Shown here: piece by piece, positions 34,798 to 44,986 of the stretch
Layout: each line of letters opens with the position of its first letter
Position numbering within the stretch: the stretch's first letter is position 1
Assembly (NCBI GenBank): GCA_963693305.1
Contig: OY855911.1
Coordinates: 34,833,439 to 34,897,438, forward strand
Direction: 5' to 3'
DNA from: Meandrina meandrites
Lineage: Eukaryota > Cnidaria > Anthozoa > Scleractinia > Meandrinidae
Length of the DNA stretch: 64,000 nt
The notes under the pieces: model-generated
Seen by the model: the letters and a program-made list of their open reading frames with translations, nothing else
The model's database searches: none
Told to the model about the DNA's origin: nothing
Position numbers and translations under genes: made by a program

Positions 34798-35041
34798 CAG
34801 ACTTACCACAGGTAGCCCAAGCTCTCTATCAGATTACCTTCGTGACTCTTGCTTAAAAGCGGTGTTGTGTTACAGAGATTCGATTTGTAAGGGTTTGTAT
34901 AGGAACGCAACGGTTTTGCTTTAAAAGTAAAAAAATCGTATATTTTGTGAATAAAATTGACTTACCCTGATTTTGTGTTTCATTCTTCGTTGTTTGCCAG
35001 GTAATCTGTTAGAGAGCTTGGGCTGCCTGTGGACTTACCAG
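34798..35041. mobile_element. 244-bp inverted-repeat element (about 42-bp arms)
   Basis: The segment 34798-34839 (containing AGGTAGCCCAAGCTCTCTAT) is mirrored by 34999-35041 (GAGAGCTTGGGCTGCCTGT) with few mismatches. Confidence 0.65.
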
Positions 35042-35169
35042 CCTGTGTTTGTGAGGTCACAGCACACCCCATATAAATATTCAAATTTTCTCGCTAATCG
35101 CTATTGTAAATATTTAAGCTTCCTAAAATCGGCTTTTAACTGCTGTCCATTTGCAATAAAATGAATTGG

Positions 35170-36004
35170 ACACGAGGAGCCGCAAGCAGCTATTTTTTTG
35201 TCCCGAAGATAATTAGATTTATTTGGCGGATCACGCAGAGAATTTTTCGTTGTGGTTGCAGAAGGTGTTATTATGTGACAATCAAAGTTACATGTAAAGT
35301 TGGATCAATTGATCGTCACGTACGAAGATCAATTTTCATTTTAGGCCGATAATAAATTATGTTTCGCGGGGAGCGTGCTTGGCGGCAAAACATGAGGTCT
35401 TGTAGGATGATTTCAAGCTACTAACTCGATGTCGTAGAAAAATTTCGATTTCGTAAGAAGAATTGCTGGTCAAGTGGGAGTTTCACGTACAACCAGTCCT
35501 GTTCTGGCGAAGTCGAAATGGCGAGTTACAGCGACTTGATATGCCGTTCATCGAGAACGGCTTTGCCTTTCAAGATTTCAAATTGCTTCAAGATATTTCA
35601 GCTGGAATAGATTTTATTTGCTCACCGAAAATGAAATGTTCTGTCGTCGATCGGTGGTGAAGGTCCGTTTTGGTTTGTAGCGCAAAAGCATGTGCTCCTG
35701 AAAGCTGCTTTGTATGTCGAGTCTGTTCATTTGGGTCATGTTCACATCGCGGTCCATTCATTGCTTAAATCAATCATAAGTAAGGAGGATCCTAGGTAAG
35801 TCTGGTTCCATACATTGTTTTAAAGACATGTAATTTAGAAGAGAAATGTTTTCCGCTCATCCATGAAGCCAAAATGAAACAAATGCCCTATAAACCAAGC
35901 TTAAATTTATTACTTTTCATTGAATTCATAACTACTAGAGGGGGGCCCTCTACCGGCAAGCTTTCTTGTAATTTTTTATAACATATAATGCATTGAAAAT
36001 TATT
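35170..36004. other. Unrecognised region with possible exon near 35790
   Basis: Short plus-strand frames exist (35463-35660, and another ending at a GTAAGT donor near 35797), but I recognise no domain. CACGAGGAGCCGCAAGC at about 35170 is repeated in inverse at about 38696-38712, so 35.2-38.7 kb might be one larger inverted-repeat-bounded insertion. Confidence 0.25.
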
Positions 36005-37090
36005 AGTCTTGCACTATCGTGGGTAGCGTATACCTTACGAGTACAGGCAACTATGCAAAAATATCGCTTTAATCAGACCTGTACTGTCCCCGGTATACAA
36101 ATAACATTGCAAAAAATATCGCTCTAATCAGACCTGTACTGTCCTGGGTAGCGTATACCTGATGAGTACAAATAACATTGCAAAAAATATCGCTCTAATC
36201 AGACCTGTACTGTCCTGGGTAGCGTATACCTGACGAGTACAATTAACTTTGCAAAAAATATCGCTTTAATCAGACCTGTACTGTCCTGGGTAGCGTATAC
36301 CTGATGAGTACAAATAACTTTGAAAAAGCATCGCTTTAATCAGACCTGTACTGTCCTGGGTAGCGTATACCTGATGAGTACAAATAACTTTGCAAAAGCA
36401 TCGCTTTAACCAGACCTGTACTGTCCTGGATAGCGTATACCTGATGTGTACAAATAACTTTGCAAAAAATATCGCTTTAATCAGACCTGTACCGTCCTGG
36501 GTAGCGTATACCTGATGAGTACAAATAACTCTGCAAAAAATATCGCTTTAATTAGACCTGTACTGTCCTGGGTAGCGTATACCTGATGAGTACAAATAAC
36601 TTTGCAGACCTGTACTGTCCTGGGTAGCGTATACCTGATGAGTACAAATAACTTTGCAAAAGCATCGCTTTAACCAGACCTGTACTGTCCTGGATAGCGT
36701 ATACCTGATGTGTACAAATAACTTTGCAAAAAATATCGCTTTAATCAGACCTGTACCGTCCTGGGTAGCGTATACCTGATGAGTACAAATAACTCTGCAA
36801 AAAATATCGCTTTAATTAGACCTGTACTGTCCTGGGTAGCGTATACCTGATGAGTACAAATAACTTTGCAGACCTGTACTGTCCTGGGTAGCGTATACCT
36901 GATGAGTACAAAACTCTGCAAAAAATATCGCTTTAATCAGACCTTTACTGTCCTGGGTAGCGTATACCTGATGAGTGCAAATAACTTTGCAAAAAACATC
37001 GCTTTAATCAGACCTGTACTGTCCTGGGTAGCGTATACCTGATGAGTACAACTAACTTTGCAAAAATATCGCTTTAATTAGACCTGTACT
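36005..37090. repeat. 70-71-bp tandem array with 264-bp higher-order repeat
   Basis: About 15 units share AGACCTGTACTGTCCTGGGT, AGCGTATACCTGATGAGTAC and AAATAACTTTGCAAAA blocks. Unit starts at 36130, 36201, 36272 and 36342 show the period. Some units are shortened (AACTTTGCAGACC junction). A block of several units containing a variant (CTGGATAGC, CTGATGTGT) recurs 264 bp later (AACCAGACC at about 36410 and 36674), showing recent segmental duplication inside the array. Confidence 0.9.
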
Positions 37091-37151
37091 TCACCCCGTA
37101 ATATTTGATTCTGGTAAAAGTGTTTTCCGATAGTTACCATGCGCCGAAATT

Positions 37152-37365
37152 TTGCGATGGGACGGGAAACCATCTTTTAGACCAAGCGATATATACGCGC
37201 TGGCATTTCTGTTCACACATTTTCTGAACGTTCTTGATACGAAGAACTCTTTAGTAATATTGCTCGTCGGAGAACGACCGACAATCCAAGAACTAAAAGC
37301 GGCATTAAAAATGAAAAAAAAGCGCAAGGCAGAGCTAAAAGGTGTTTATCCAAAAGTCGAAAGAA
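37152..37365 (+). pseudogene. Possible protein-kinase C-lobe remnant
   Basis: Plus-strand translation reads SFRPSDIYALAFLFTHFL and later GERPTIQELKAAL. SDIYALxxL and ERPTxxEL are reminiscent of kinase subdomains IX and XI, but the segment between is far too short and no catalytic loop is seen. It may be a degraded fragment or a chance resemblance. Confidence 0.25.
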
Positions 37366-37405
37366 TGGAGATGACGGCTAACAATTCAGACAAAGACTTT
37401 TCTAA

Positions 37406-38470
37406 AGGTCGCCACACACGAGGGGACCAGTCGTAGGGACCGGTCGCAGGGACTGGTCCCCTGTAGAGTTTACACGATGGAATGAGTCGCGGGGACCAGT
37501 CCCTTGAAGAGTTCACACGCTGGGACCTGTTTCGCAGCAAGATAGCAGTATTTATGACGTTTTCAATATATAATCACCTTGTGGAGATGGAAAATTATTA
37601 TTATTATTATTCCTATTATTGTTCATATCTGAGCGTGCTTACTGGACTGTGTTCAACAATTGTTTTAAAAAACATGGAATGTTGACAATGTTCGAAATCC
37701 GCTCGTATTTTATGATTTTGATATCAGGTTTCCTTTCGGTGTTTTTATTCCCGAAAAAAAAATAAATTGCATCATTTCATCAAACACTGCAAAAGCATAG
37801 TATTCTCCAGGCTAGCTGAAAAAAACATCCGATCACATTTGCATAACATAAACCGGATGTCACGCATTCTCTTCATGAAATGGCGCAAAAACATGCTAGC
37901 GACAGCTAGCTATCGAGAAAATTTGGCGGGAACTTTGTTTTCATCGAGTAAAAATGGCTTCGAGAGCTGCGAAGAAAAAGACTCTGTTGCTCCTGATGAT
38001 GATGCAAGACGAAGAATTGCCGGTTTCTTATGAACGAAGAATCAATTACCATTCGTGTACTGGTGACGCTCCAATCTTCAATATTAATGCCAACAGTCTG
38101 TTCAGTAGTATTCTGTTCAATCTGTTCACTACTCTGTTCAGGCATCGCCATCTTCAAACACGAACGTGCAGAATTGTGGGAGCTTAAAATGCTGATCAGC
38201 GATTGGTTTATTTTTAATTGGTCGCAGGGACCAGTCCCACGACCCTGTTCACACGAGGGACCAAGCAAAATATTGCGGGGACCAGTCCCTGCGACTGGCC
38301 CCACGAATTCAAACCATTTTGAATTCTTGGGACCGATTTCGGGGACCAAAATTCAGTCCCCGCGACCAGATTTTTGACGAAAATTGGCCTGTTCACACGA
38401 TGGGACTTGGTCGCAGGGACTGGTCCCTGCGACCGGAACCTGCGACCAGTCCCCTCGTGTGTGGCGACCT
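37406..38470. mobile_element. Harbinger-like non-autonomous element, 1,065 bp, TAA duplication
   Basis: Terminal inverted repeats AGGTCGCCACACACGAGGGG and their inverse (CCCCTCGTGTGTGGCGACCT) are flanked by TAA at 37403-37405 and 38471-38473, the TWA duplication of PIF/Harbinger elements. Many subterminal copies of GGGACCAGTCCC-like palindromes lie inside both ends. A plus-strand start at about 37954 (MASRAAKKKTLLLLMMM) may be the leftover first codons of the transposase; the rest is missing. Confidence 0.75.
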
Positions 38471-38836
38471 TAAAACTCAAGCATTTGCGCAAAATCTGTT
38501 GTAGTTAGCCTTTATGTACAAAGCGCATATCGATTTAGGGAAAGGGAAGAGTGTTATATTAATTGACATGTGGTTTTGGATCCTGTGGATCTTTAACACC
38601 TTCGGTTCAACTCACCAGATAAAAATATTCTAGGAATTTGCCATTCAGTTCCAAATTCTTTGATGTGCCGCCCGCAGCCGTGCAAAAAAAATAGCGCTTG
38701 CGGCTCCTCGTGCATTTTCGCAACGTTTAAGTTTGCTTTCATGGGGAATCCAGAAACATCGAGTTTGGATTCGAGTTCGAGTTCGAGTTCGAGTTCGAGT
38801 TGGACTTCGAGTTGGACTTCGAGTTAGATTTCGAGT

Positions 38837-38936
38837 TAAAAAAAAAATTAAAAAATAAAATAAATAAAATAAAAAATAAAAAAAATAAATAAATAAAAAT
38901 TAAAAATTGAAATTAAAAAATTAAAAAAAAAACAGA
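38837..38936. repeat. A-rich low-complexity tract
   Basis: AAATAAAT-type repeats, about 100 bp, just inside the left GAGTTC end. Confidence 0.9.
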
Positions 38937-39372
38937 AACAACACACACAAAAACCGAAACAACAACAAACAAGTGCAAGACTCCTTGTCAAAAGCAAAGG
39001 GGAAAGAGGGGCATCCCCAACACCGGGGATAGCACAAACGAAGTAAGGCATGTGAAGGATTACGTACTTTTCCACAGATTTTGTATATGCTAACCACAAT
39101 CCAACAATGATTCATGAAAAAGGGTGCACAACTAAGGTAAACAGTTACCGTTGAGAAAGTGCCGAAACGACAGTGAGAGTGGCGTGATGCGTGACGCAGA
39201 CGTAGTCGGGTCGTCCTGTATCACAATATATCGGGTTACACATTTCCTGGACCGGTTTGTTCTGCCGGAGGTCCAAAATTGACAGGTACGTTTAATTTAC
39301 TTTACAAAGATTTGAAGTTGACAGATTAATTTTGAATTGCAAATAAGCGCTGAAATGTGCCTCTCTTTTTAG

Positions 39373-40826
39373 CGAAGAAACAGAGGTTACAGAGGTGTTT
39401 TCATCGCCGGAGAAGGATGCACACGGTGATACAATGTAAGTATGATCTTTTCATCATATATCAAAATGATATTTCTGAGCTGCTGTTAGCAATAGAAAGC
39501 TTGGTTTAATTTGCTTTATGTAGACTTCCAAATGAAAGACTAGAAAGATTTACTTTGTAATGCAAATTAGCGCTGAAACATGCCTCTTTTTGTTTAGTGA
39601 GGAAACAATCATAGAGATATCTTCATCGCCGGATAAAGATACACGTGTTGCCACGTTGCCGGAGAAAGAAGATGCACGTGGCACAATGTAAGTGTTAACT
39701 ACAAGATTTGGCCCGGCGGCTAACTGTGCATTATCCAAGGAAACAAATATATAATTTTGACTTCTCTAATCCTACTTGGCTAGTAGCCACGGATTTGTTT
39801 TCTCATCCATTCACTTTCAATAGCTTTGATTGATTTGACTCCCGGGATTTGACTCAATTTAATTAATATGTAACTGGTGTTTTGATAAAAAGAAAGCTTA
39901 AAAAACAACATCGTGTTGTGAGAGAAACAGATGGAACCTAGGTGACGTTTTCGTTTCAATAGTAAACTCCGGCTGTCTTAGAAAGTGTTTTAGGAATATC
40001 GTCCGCCATTCGGGTTTGTTTGTCTGGGGTTTGTCTTAGTCATTTCTTAGTCATTACGTAACTCGCGCATCCCTATTCTTCACATTCCTTTATCTCTACG
40101 CAAGGACATCGGTAGTTCTGTGACTGGTAAATTTATAATACGGGTTTCCCTGTATCCTTCACTTTTTCCGACCATTTATAGCCGTTTCTGGTCGTTTTAA
40201 CAACCAAAGCCGTGTCATTGTTTCCAGGGTCCAGCTATACTGTCTTACTATGAAATTGCGGTATTCTCCGGATTCTTTTGCGGTATTGCAGTATTTACCA
40301 AATTGTTTTTGCGGTAACGCGGTATTCAGCACCCCCTACGGTAATGGGTTTGTTTGGTGCGGTGGTGTACCAGTCTGTGTACGTATTGGTTTTTGGAAGG
40401 TAAACATAAGGCTATCGGACCTTTACATTTTCACAACAATCTTCAATTTTTAAAAAAAAAAAAATCAAACCTTGTGTTAAAAAAAAACATGCACCAGTAA
40501 GCAGGCACGCCGTGGCCGGAAACGAGTCTGGTAACCATTTTTACGCCTTAAGACAGATCACACGTATTGGTCCTGCCTTCTTCAAAGTCTACAATCTTCG
40601 ACTTTACAGAAGGCAAATTAAGACTACCACCACCCCTTTCCCCAACATTTCATATATGTGAAAAGGACGCGTGCAAGCAAGTGGATGTCATTGAATAACC
40701 CTAAAAAAAAATCCATATAATTGAAATTATATTTTGTACTCCCTCCAGCCTTGACTGACGCTTTCCCTTTATTTTCCTTTCAAGGCCCCCAGTCGTGGAA
40801 ATTTTCGATTCGCCTGTAAAGAAGTG
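39373..40826 (+). CDS. Three micro-exons encoding SUMO-interaction-like motifs (partial gene)
   Basis: Exons 39373-39435 (63 nt), 39598-39687 (90 nt) and 40785-40826 (42 nt) have good AG acceptors and GTAAGT or GTATGT donors. All start and end in the same split-codon phase and have lengths divisible by three, so they join in frame. The products are EETEVTEVFSSPEKDAHGDT, EETIIEISSSPDKDTRVATL and PPVVEIFDSPVKKW. IIEISSS and VVEIFDS fit the hydrophobic-plus-acidic/serine pattern of SUMO-interacting motifs. The first two exons and their upstream introns are similar, so they arose by tandem duplication. I found no start, stop or further exons. An upstream donor at 39285 may end an earlier exon, but its frame has a stop at 39203. 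This could be a captured host gene fragment or part of an element gene. Confidence 0.4.
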
Positions 40827-41167
40827 GTATGTATAGCACTTTATTTCTGCAATGTTTGATGATTGCATACTCTTTTTCCCAAACTTAAGATGGCTTACTA
40901 CAGTTTTTACGAGGCAAGAGCGCGCGCTACGATTCGGCTGCCTGACGTCAATATCGCTCGTGCTCGAAAAGCTTTCGTGAGCAACACTAAAGGAAACGAA
41001 AACACGTTTGAGCCCTTTATTCGAAAGTTAACAGTTTCAGAAAGTTTCAGAAGGTTTTAGACATGTCATAGTAGTAATAACTAAAAACAGTAATTAAAAT
41101 ATATTTTTTATTCAGATTCATACAAATTTTCTATTTGTCTATACATCGGCCGAGAAATAGAGGATAA

Positions 41168-41280
41168 TACATGGTTGCGCGGAGATATAGAATTTATCTT
41201 CGAGAGTAAGCGCAGCAAACGAGTGAGAAATCGATTTGAACACGAGAAGAGAAATTTCATATCTCCAAACAACCATGTAT
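41168..41280. repeat. Hairpin repeat with ATACATGGTTG ends
   Basis: ATACATGGTTGCGCGGAGAT at the left is mirrored imperfectly by ATCTCCAAACAACCATGTAT at the right. About 113 bp. Confidence 0.6.
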
Positions 41281-41775
41281 TTATTTCATATACCTACTAA
41301 TAACGAGGTTTTGACGATTTTCCGAAGATTGCCGACAATTTTCCGAACCTTTCCGAAAATTTCCGTAGATGCCGAGGAAAAGCTGAAGATGTTTCGACTT
41401 AATATCGATAAACTTTGGCTCATTCAGCATTGAAACATGGCAAGCTCGTCAGTAACTGTGACGAAATCGATAACTTTACATGTGAAAGATCTAACTGATA
41501 TCTCTCACATGTGAAGATATGATTTTTCTCAGCGAAAGACATCCTGGTAATTCACTCTAGTTTATATGATAAATAATAATGAGCAATTTCTTTTTCTCAG
41601 TTAACGGTTCCACACATTGTTCAAAACCCGTATCCCTGCCCTATATTTTTATTTGGTTCAAATCTATTTCTATCTATTTAACCGCTGCTGAAGAAAGTCT
41701 TAGTATTGAATTATCAACTTCCGTTTCCATAGAATTATTATGTTACTTTCTTGTTTCTTTCTTATTATGTTACTT

Positions 41776-41804
41776 TCTTTCTTTCTTTCTTTCTTTCTTT
41801 CCTA
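41776..41804. repeat. (CTTT)n microsatellite
   Basis: About seven CTTT units. Confidence 0.9.
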
Positions 41805-42045
41805 TGTTACTTTCAACTCGAACTTTAACTCGAGGTCCAACTCGAAGTCCAACTCGAACTTTAACTCGAAGTCCAACTCGAACTTTAACTCGAAGTCCAA
41901 CTCGAAGTCCAACTCGAACTCGAACTCGAATCCAAACTCGAGGGTTAACTACTCCCGCTTTCATGCAGTTTTTTGACGATTTAAAGCGTGCGAGAGCAGC
42001 TATAGGAGTTGAAGTTTTGACTCGTGAAAAGAATACTAATTATTA

Positions 42046-42411
42046 GGGAGCTTAAGCAATGACGACGGCGACGCCGAGGACAACGCCTGGTGAAAAATGA
42101 ATTTATATTTTACTCTAGAATCTCGCGATTATTCAGATGTATTCAGCGTATCTGTCGGTTTAAGAACTGGCTCAAGTTAAATGTGTAAAGAGAGCGTTGA
42201 ACTCCAAATAGAAAAATAAAAAATTTGCCGTCGTGGTTCACGTTGTCCAGAATACGTAGAATTGGGTCATTTCACGTTGTTCTTTTGCAGAGAACGGCTA
42301 TGAAATGTACCAAGATTTCAAACGCACGTGCAGAGCTATTGTTCTGCTCATTAAACCTTTTGTTTGGTGACGTTCTCGTTGCCGTTGCCGTCGTAGTTTG
42401 CTTAAGCTCCC
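42046..42411. mobile_element. 366-bp MITE with GGGAGCTTAAGC ends
   Basis: GGGAGCTTAAGCAATGACGA at the left is mirrored by GTAGTTTGCTTAAGCTCCC at the right, with GACGGCGACG / CGTTGCCGTCGT subterminal similarity. No coding potential. Confidence 0.75.
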
Positions 42412-42754
42412 TTTTTACGTACACAAGGCGTGCAACTTCCACATCCAAGAATCGGGTACCGCCTCTGGAATGAAGCCCAAAAATATCTTTCCCCTACTCG
42501 CTTTAGTAAGAGCTCCCGGTCCTCGATAGAACAGTCTTTGAACTAGTGTATAATCTGGCCTAATTTGAGTCCGATCCGTTCGCAAATAACTTCAAATAGT
42601 TCTTTTAAACCTTGCTGGAGTATCAAATTAGGTCGTAAATTTGCAATATTTTCCATGATATGTACCAGTTATCGGGACAATTTATGCAATTTCGCTAAAA
42701 TTAGTCAAAATTACTGCCTATGCTGATCCTAGAAAGCAGAACGTGTTCCACTAC

Positions 42755-42946
42755 AAAACCTCCTCTGGGGCACCCCAAGGAAATGCTTCGGAAATCTCGA
42801 CGGCAAAGCCGAAGACAACTTGAACTGGGAATTTAATTTATTCGCGCAAGTATGTTTATATTCAGTACGTATCCCATTCACGTTGTCTTCATCTTTGCTG
42901 TCGACATTTCCAAAGTGTTTCTTTGGGGTGTCCCAGAGGAGGTTTT
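42755..42946. mobile_element. 192-bp foldback MITE (about 68-bp arms)
   Basis: AAAACCTCCTCTGGGGCACC onward is mirrored by TTGGGGTGTCCCAGAGGAGG onward, with about a dozen mismatches in the arms. Confidence 0.75.
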
Positions 42947-43210
42947 CACAAGTTTGCACCAATTTAAATTAGTAATGAATGCCCCGGAAATGAATTAATG
43001 ATATGCAAATAGTTGTTTAAAAGAGAAAAATGTGCTATCCTTTGTGTACTCTACTGCGAGGAAGCTGGTTTGATCTACTGAGCCTGGTTTAGGCTTGTCC
43101 CAGGTCAGAGTGATTCCCGACACCTTATCTACATGTCATGAATAACAATACCCACACTGCAGCAAGACCTGTTCAATTATAGCAAGTTTATTGTGATGTA
43201 AAGGTTAGTC

Positions 43211-43472
43211 CAGTTCTGGCCCTCTCTCTGTCATGCAACATATGGCCCTCGAGCACTGTATTTGGTTTTACAATTTTTTTGGGCGTCGTAACTTCGTCCA
43301 TTATTTTACATGAGCTTCTCTGCTTGTTTTTGAACCAATTTTTACATTGGGTAGGGGAAACAAACATGGTGAGCTAAGGTGTGCTGTGATTGGTTTATCG
43401 TGAGCATGCACAGACAATTATCCCAGGACCCTCTCTCGCATGTGTTGGATGACAGAGAGAGGGCCAGAACTG
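43211..43472. mobile_element. 262-bp MITE with perfect 24-bp inverted ends
   Basis: CAGTTCTGGCCCTCTCTCTG plus TCAT at 43211-43234 is the exact reverse complement of 43449-43472. Confidence 0.75.
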
Positions 43473-44141
43473 CACTATGTGAAGGTGTGCATATTCTTCA
43501 TCTGTAAGTGCCCACTCAAGATAAGGAGATATGGGCCAGAGCTCAAGTGCTGTTTAACAGCAATAATAGGGCGATATGACAGAAAAACTGCTGACATGCA
43601 TTCATTCTGCTCAAATGCTATGAAAATTGCCAAAGATTTACCTCTACAGCACTAGTATAGAAACACTTATGAAGTAGAAAACTATCAAATTAAGCTAAAA
43701 AGTCTATCCCTACACTGCATGCAGGTAGGAAAATAAATACAGTATCTACATTGTACATTAGGACACAGAATACATATTACTAGTTATGCAACGCTTTTGA
43801 GTGGTATACTTAGCAATTATCCTGCGAAATTGCACGGAATATCACCTAGGCGATGAGGCGATGAGGCCGTAGCCCGAGTTGGCTAAAATCAGACGATTTT
43901 CCGCAAGATTGGGCAGGATAATTGTTTTATTATTCAAGAAATTGTCAATGAAACGGATTTTGCAGCAACATAAACTGCACTTGTGCAGCGCTTTGAGAGA
44001 TTTTACGCGAATCTTGGCAACCTACATATATTGCAGAATATCTGTAACTGTTATGTACGGATGACGGATAACAATGACATCCTGACCATATATGGGCATC
44101 GCACAAATTTGTTGAATAATAATATGGAATATCCCAAGAGT

Positions 44142-44185
44142 CACTTGTATTTTCTTGGTATTTGTATACCAAGAAAATACAAGTG
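44142..44185. repeat. Perfect 19-bp hairpin
   Basis: CACTTGTATTTTCTTGGTA and its exact reverse complement are separated by the loop TTTGTA. The following bases repeat AATACAAGTGAT. It is too short to be a typical microRNA precursor. Confidence 0.7.
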
Positions 44186-44297
44186 ATAATACAAGTGATA
44201 ATATCCATGGAATACCACAAGAAAGTGTTGCATAACTATTTCATACCATGCCATAGAAAATATGCTCACTAAATTAATTTCCTCGGGAATAAAATCG

Positions 44298-44509
44298 CAG
44301 TGCACAATGGGAAGGTTGGGTTTAATACCATCGAATATACAATGATTTTCCTACATTCTGATTGGCTGTACTTTCCATCGCATGGTATAAAAAGCTATAT
44401 CCTCACCCAGTGATATTTATATTACAATATTTTTTATAAATAATCCCACATAGTTTACAAATGCAATAACTCTGAACAAACCCAACCCTACTGAACCTAT
44501 GGTGCAGTG
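44298..44509. mobile_element. Inverted-repeat element of about 212 bp
   Basis: CAGTGCACAATGGGAAGGTT onward at the left and CCAACCCTACTGAACCTATG onward at the right are imperfect inverted ends. Confidence 0.5.
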
Positions 44510-44798
44510 TATTACATTTCAACTATCAGATTTAGTGTTAATCTTATAGAAATATAGTCTCTGGCTCCTGGGCAAACATATATCTTACATATATTGTATA
44601 AATTTAGCAGTAAAATAATTAATTTTAAATTATGATTGTAAAACACTAGAAGTTCATTTCACCTTTTTAGCTTTCTCTTTTGACTTTTTTTCAGTAAAAT
44701 AAATAAGAAAACAAAAAGAAACGTCTGAAAAAGTCTCCAATCAATCAAAAATAGTTTTAAACTACCGGCAAATCTGTACAAAACTACAATACAGGGTA

Positions 44799-44986
44799 TT
44801 ATGTGCAAGGCAAGGTATCTTGAAAGGTTCTTCTGGAGTTTGTAGATCTTGATATATTTTGAGTGCTTGCTGTCTTGACATTGGACTGAAGACTGATCAG
44901 TTGCCCCACAGTGACCTTCATGGTGTGTTTCTGGAGAAGGAGACTGTCTTTTTCTTGAAGCTGGGTAACAAGGTCTGATGACACTT
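44799..44986 (-). CDS. Exon 3 of the minus-strand gene (coil and C-terminus)
   Basis: The acceptor GTTCTGCTCTGAACAG precedes AAGTGTCATC on the minus strand. The exon completes a Glu codon and encodes VSSDLVTQLQEKDSLLLQKH and a Ser/Thr-rich tail ending FQDTLPCT before TAA. The heptad pattern continues from exon 2 across the junction, supporting the splice. Confidence 0.6.

Larger units (their letters stand above)
38760..41940. mobile_element. 3.2-kb segment bounded by inverted GAGTTC-repeat ends
   Basis: The left end (38760-38840) reads CGAGTTTGGATTCGAGTTCG followed by GAGTTC and GAGTTGGACTTC units. The right end (41814-41940) is its inverse, ending in GAATCCAAACTCG. Outermost 28 bases agree closely. 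The segment holds three phase-matched micro-exons (described separately) and a hairpin repeat. No transposase is seen and the target duplication is not identifiable. Confidence 0.5.

Noticed and set aside
36005..37090. Hammerhead ribozyme in each 71-bp unit (CTGATGAGTACAAATA)
   Set aside because: The CTGATGA half and the loop-like CAAATA are present, but no GAAA core closes stem II and the flanking stems do not pair convincingly.
36005..37090. CRISPR array
   Set aside because: Units are tandem with no distinct spacers, and the context is eukaryotic.
41579..42046. 155-codon frame with Arg-Thr-Ser repeats and a neighbour with Ser-Asn repeats
   Set aside because: They translate the AACTCG hexamer array at the right end of the 38760-41940 segment.
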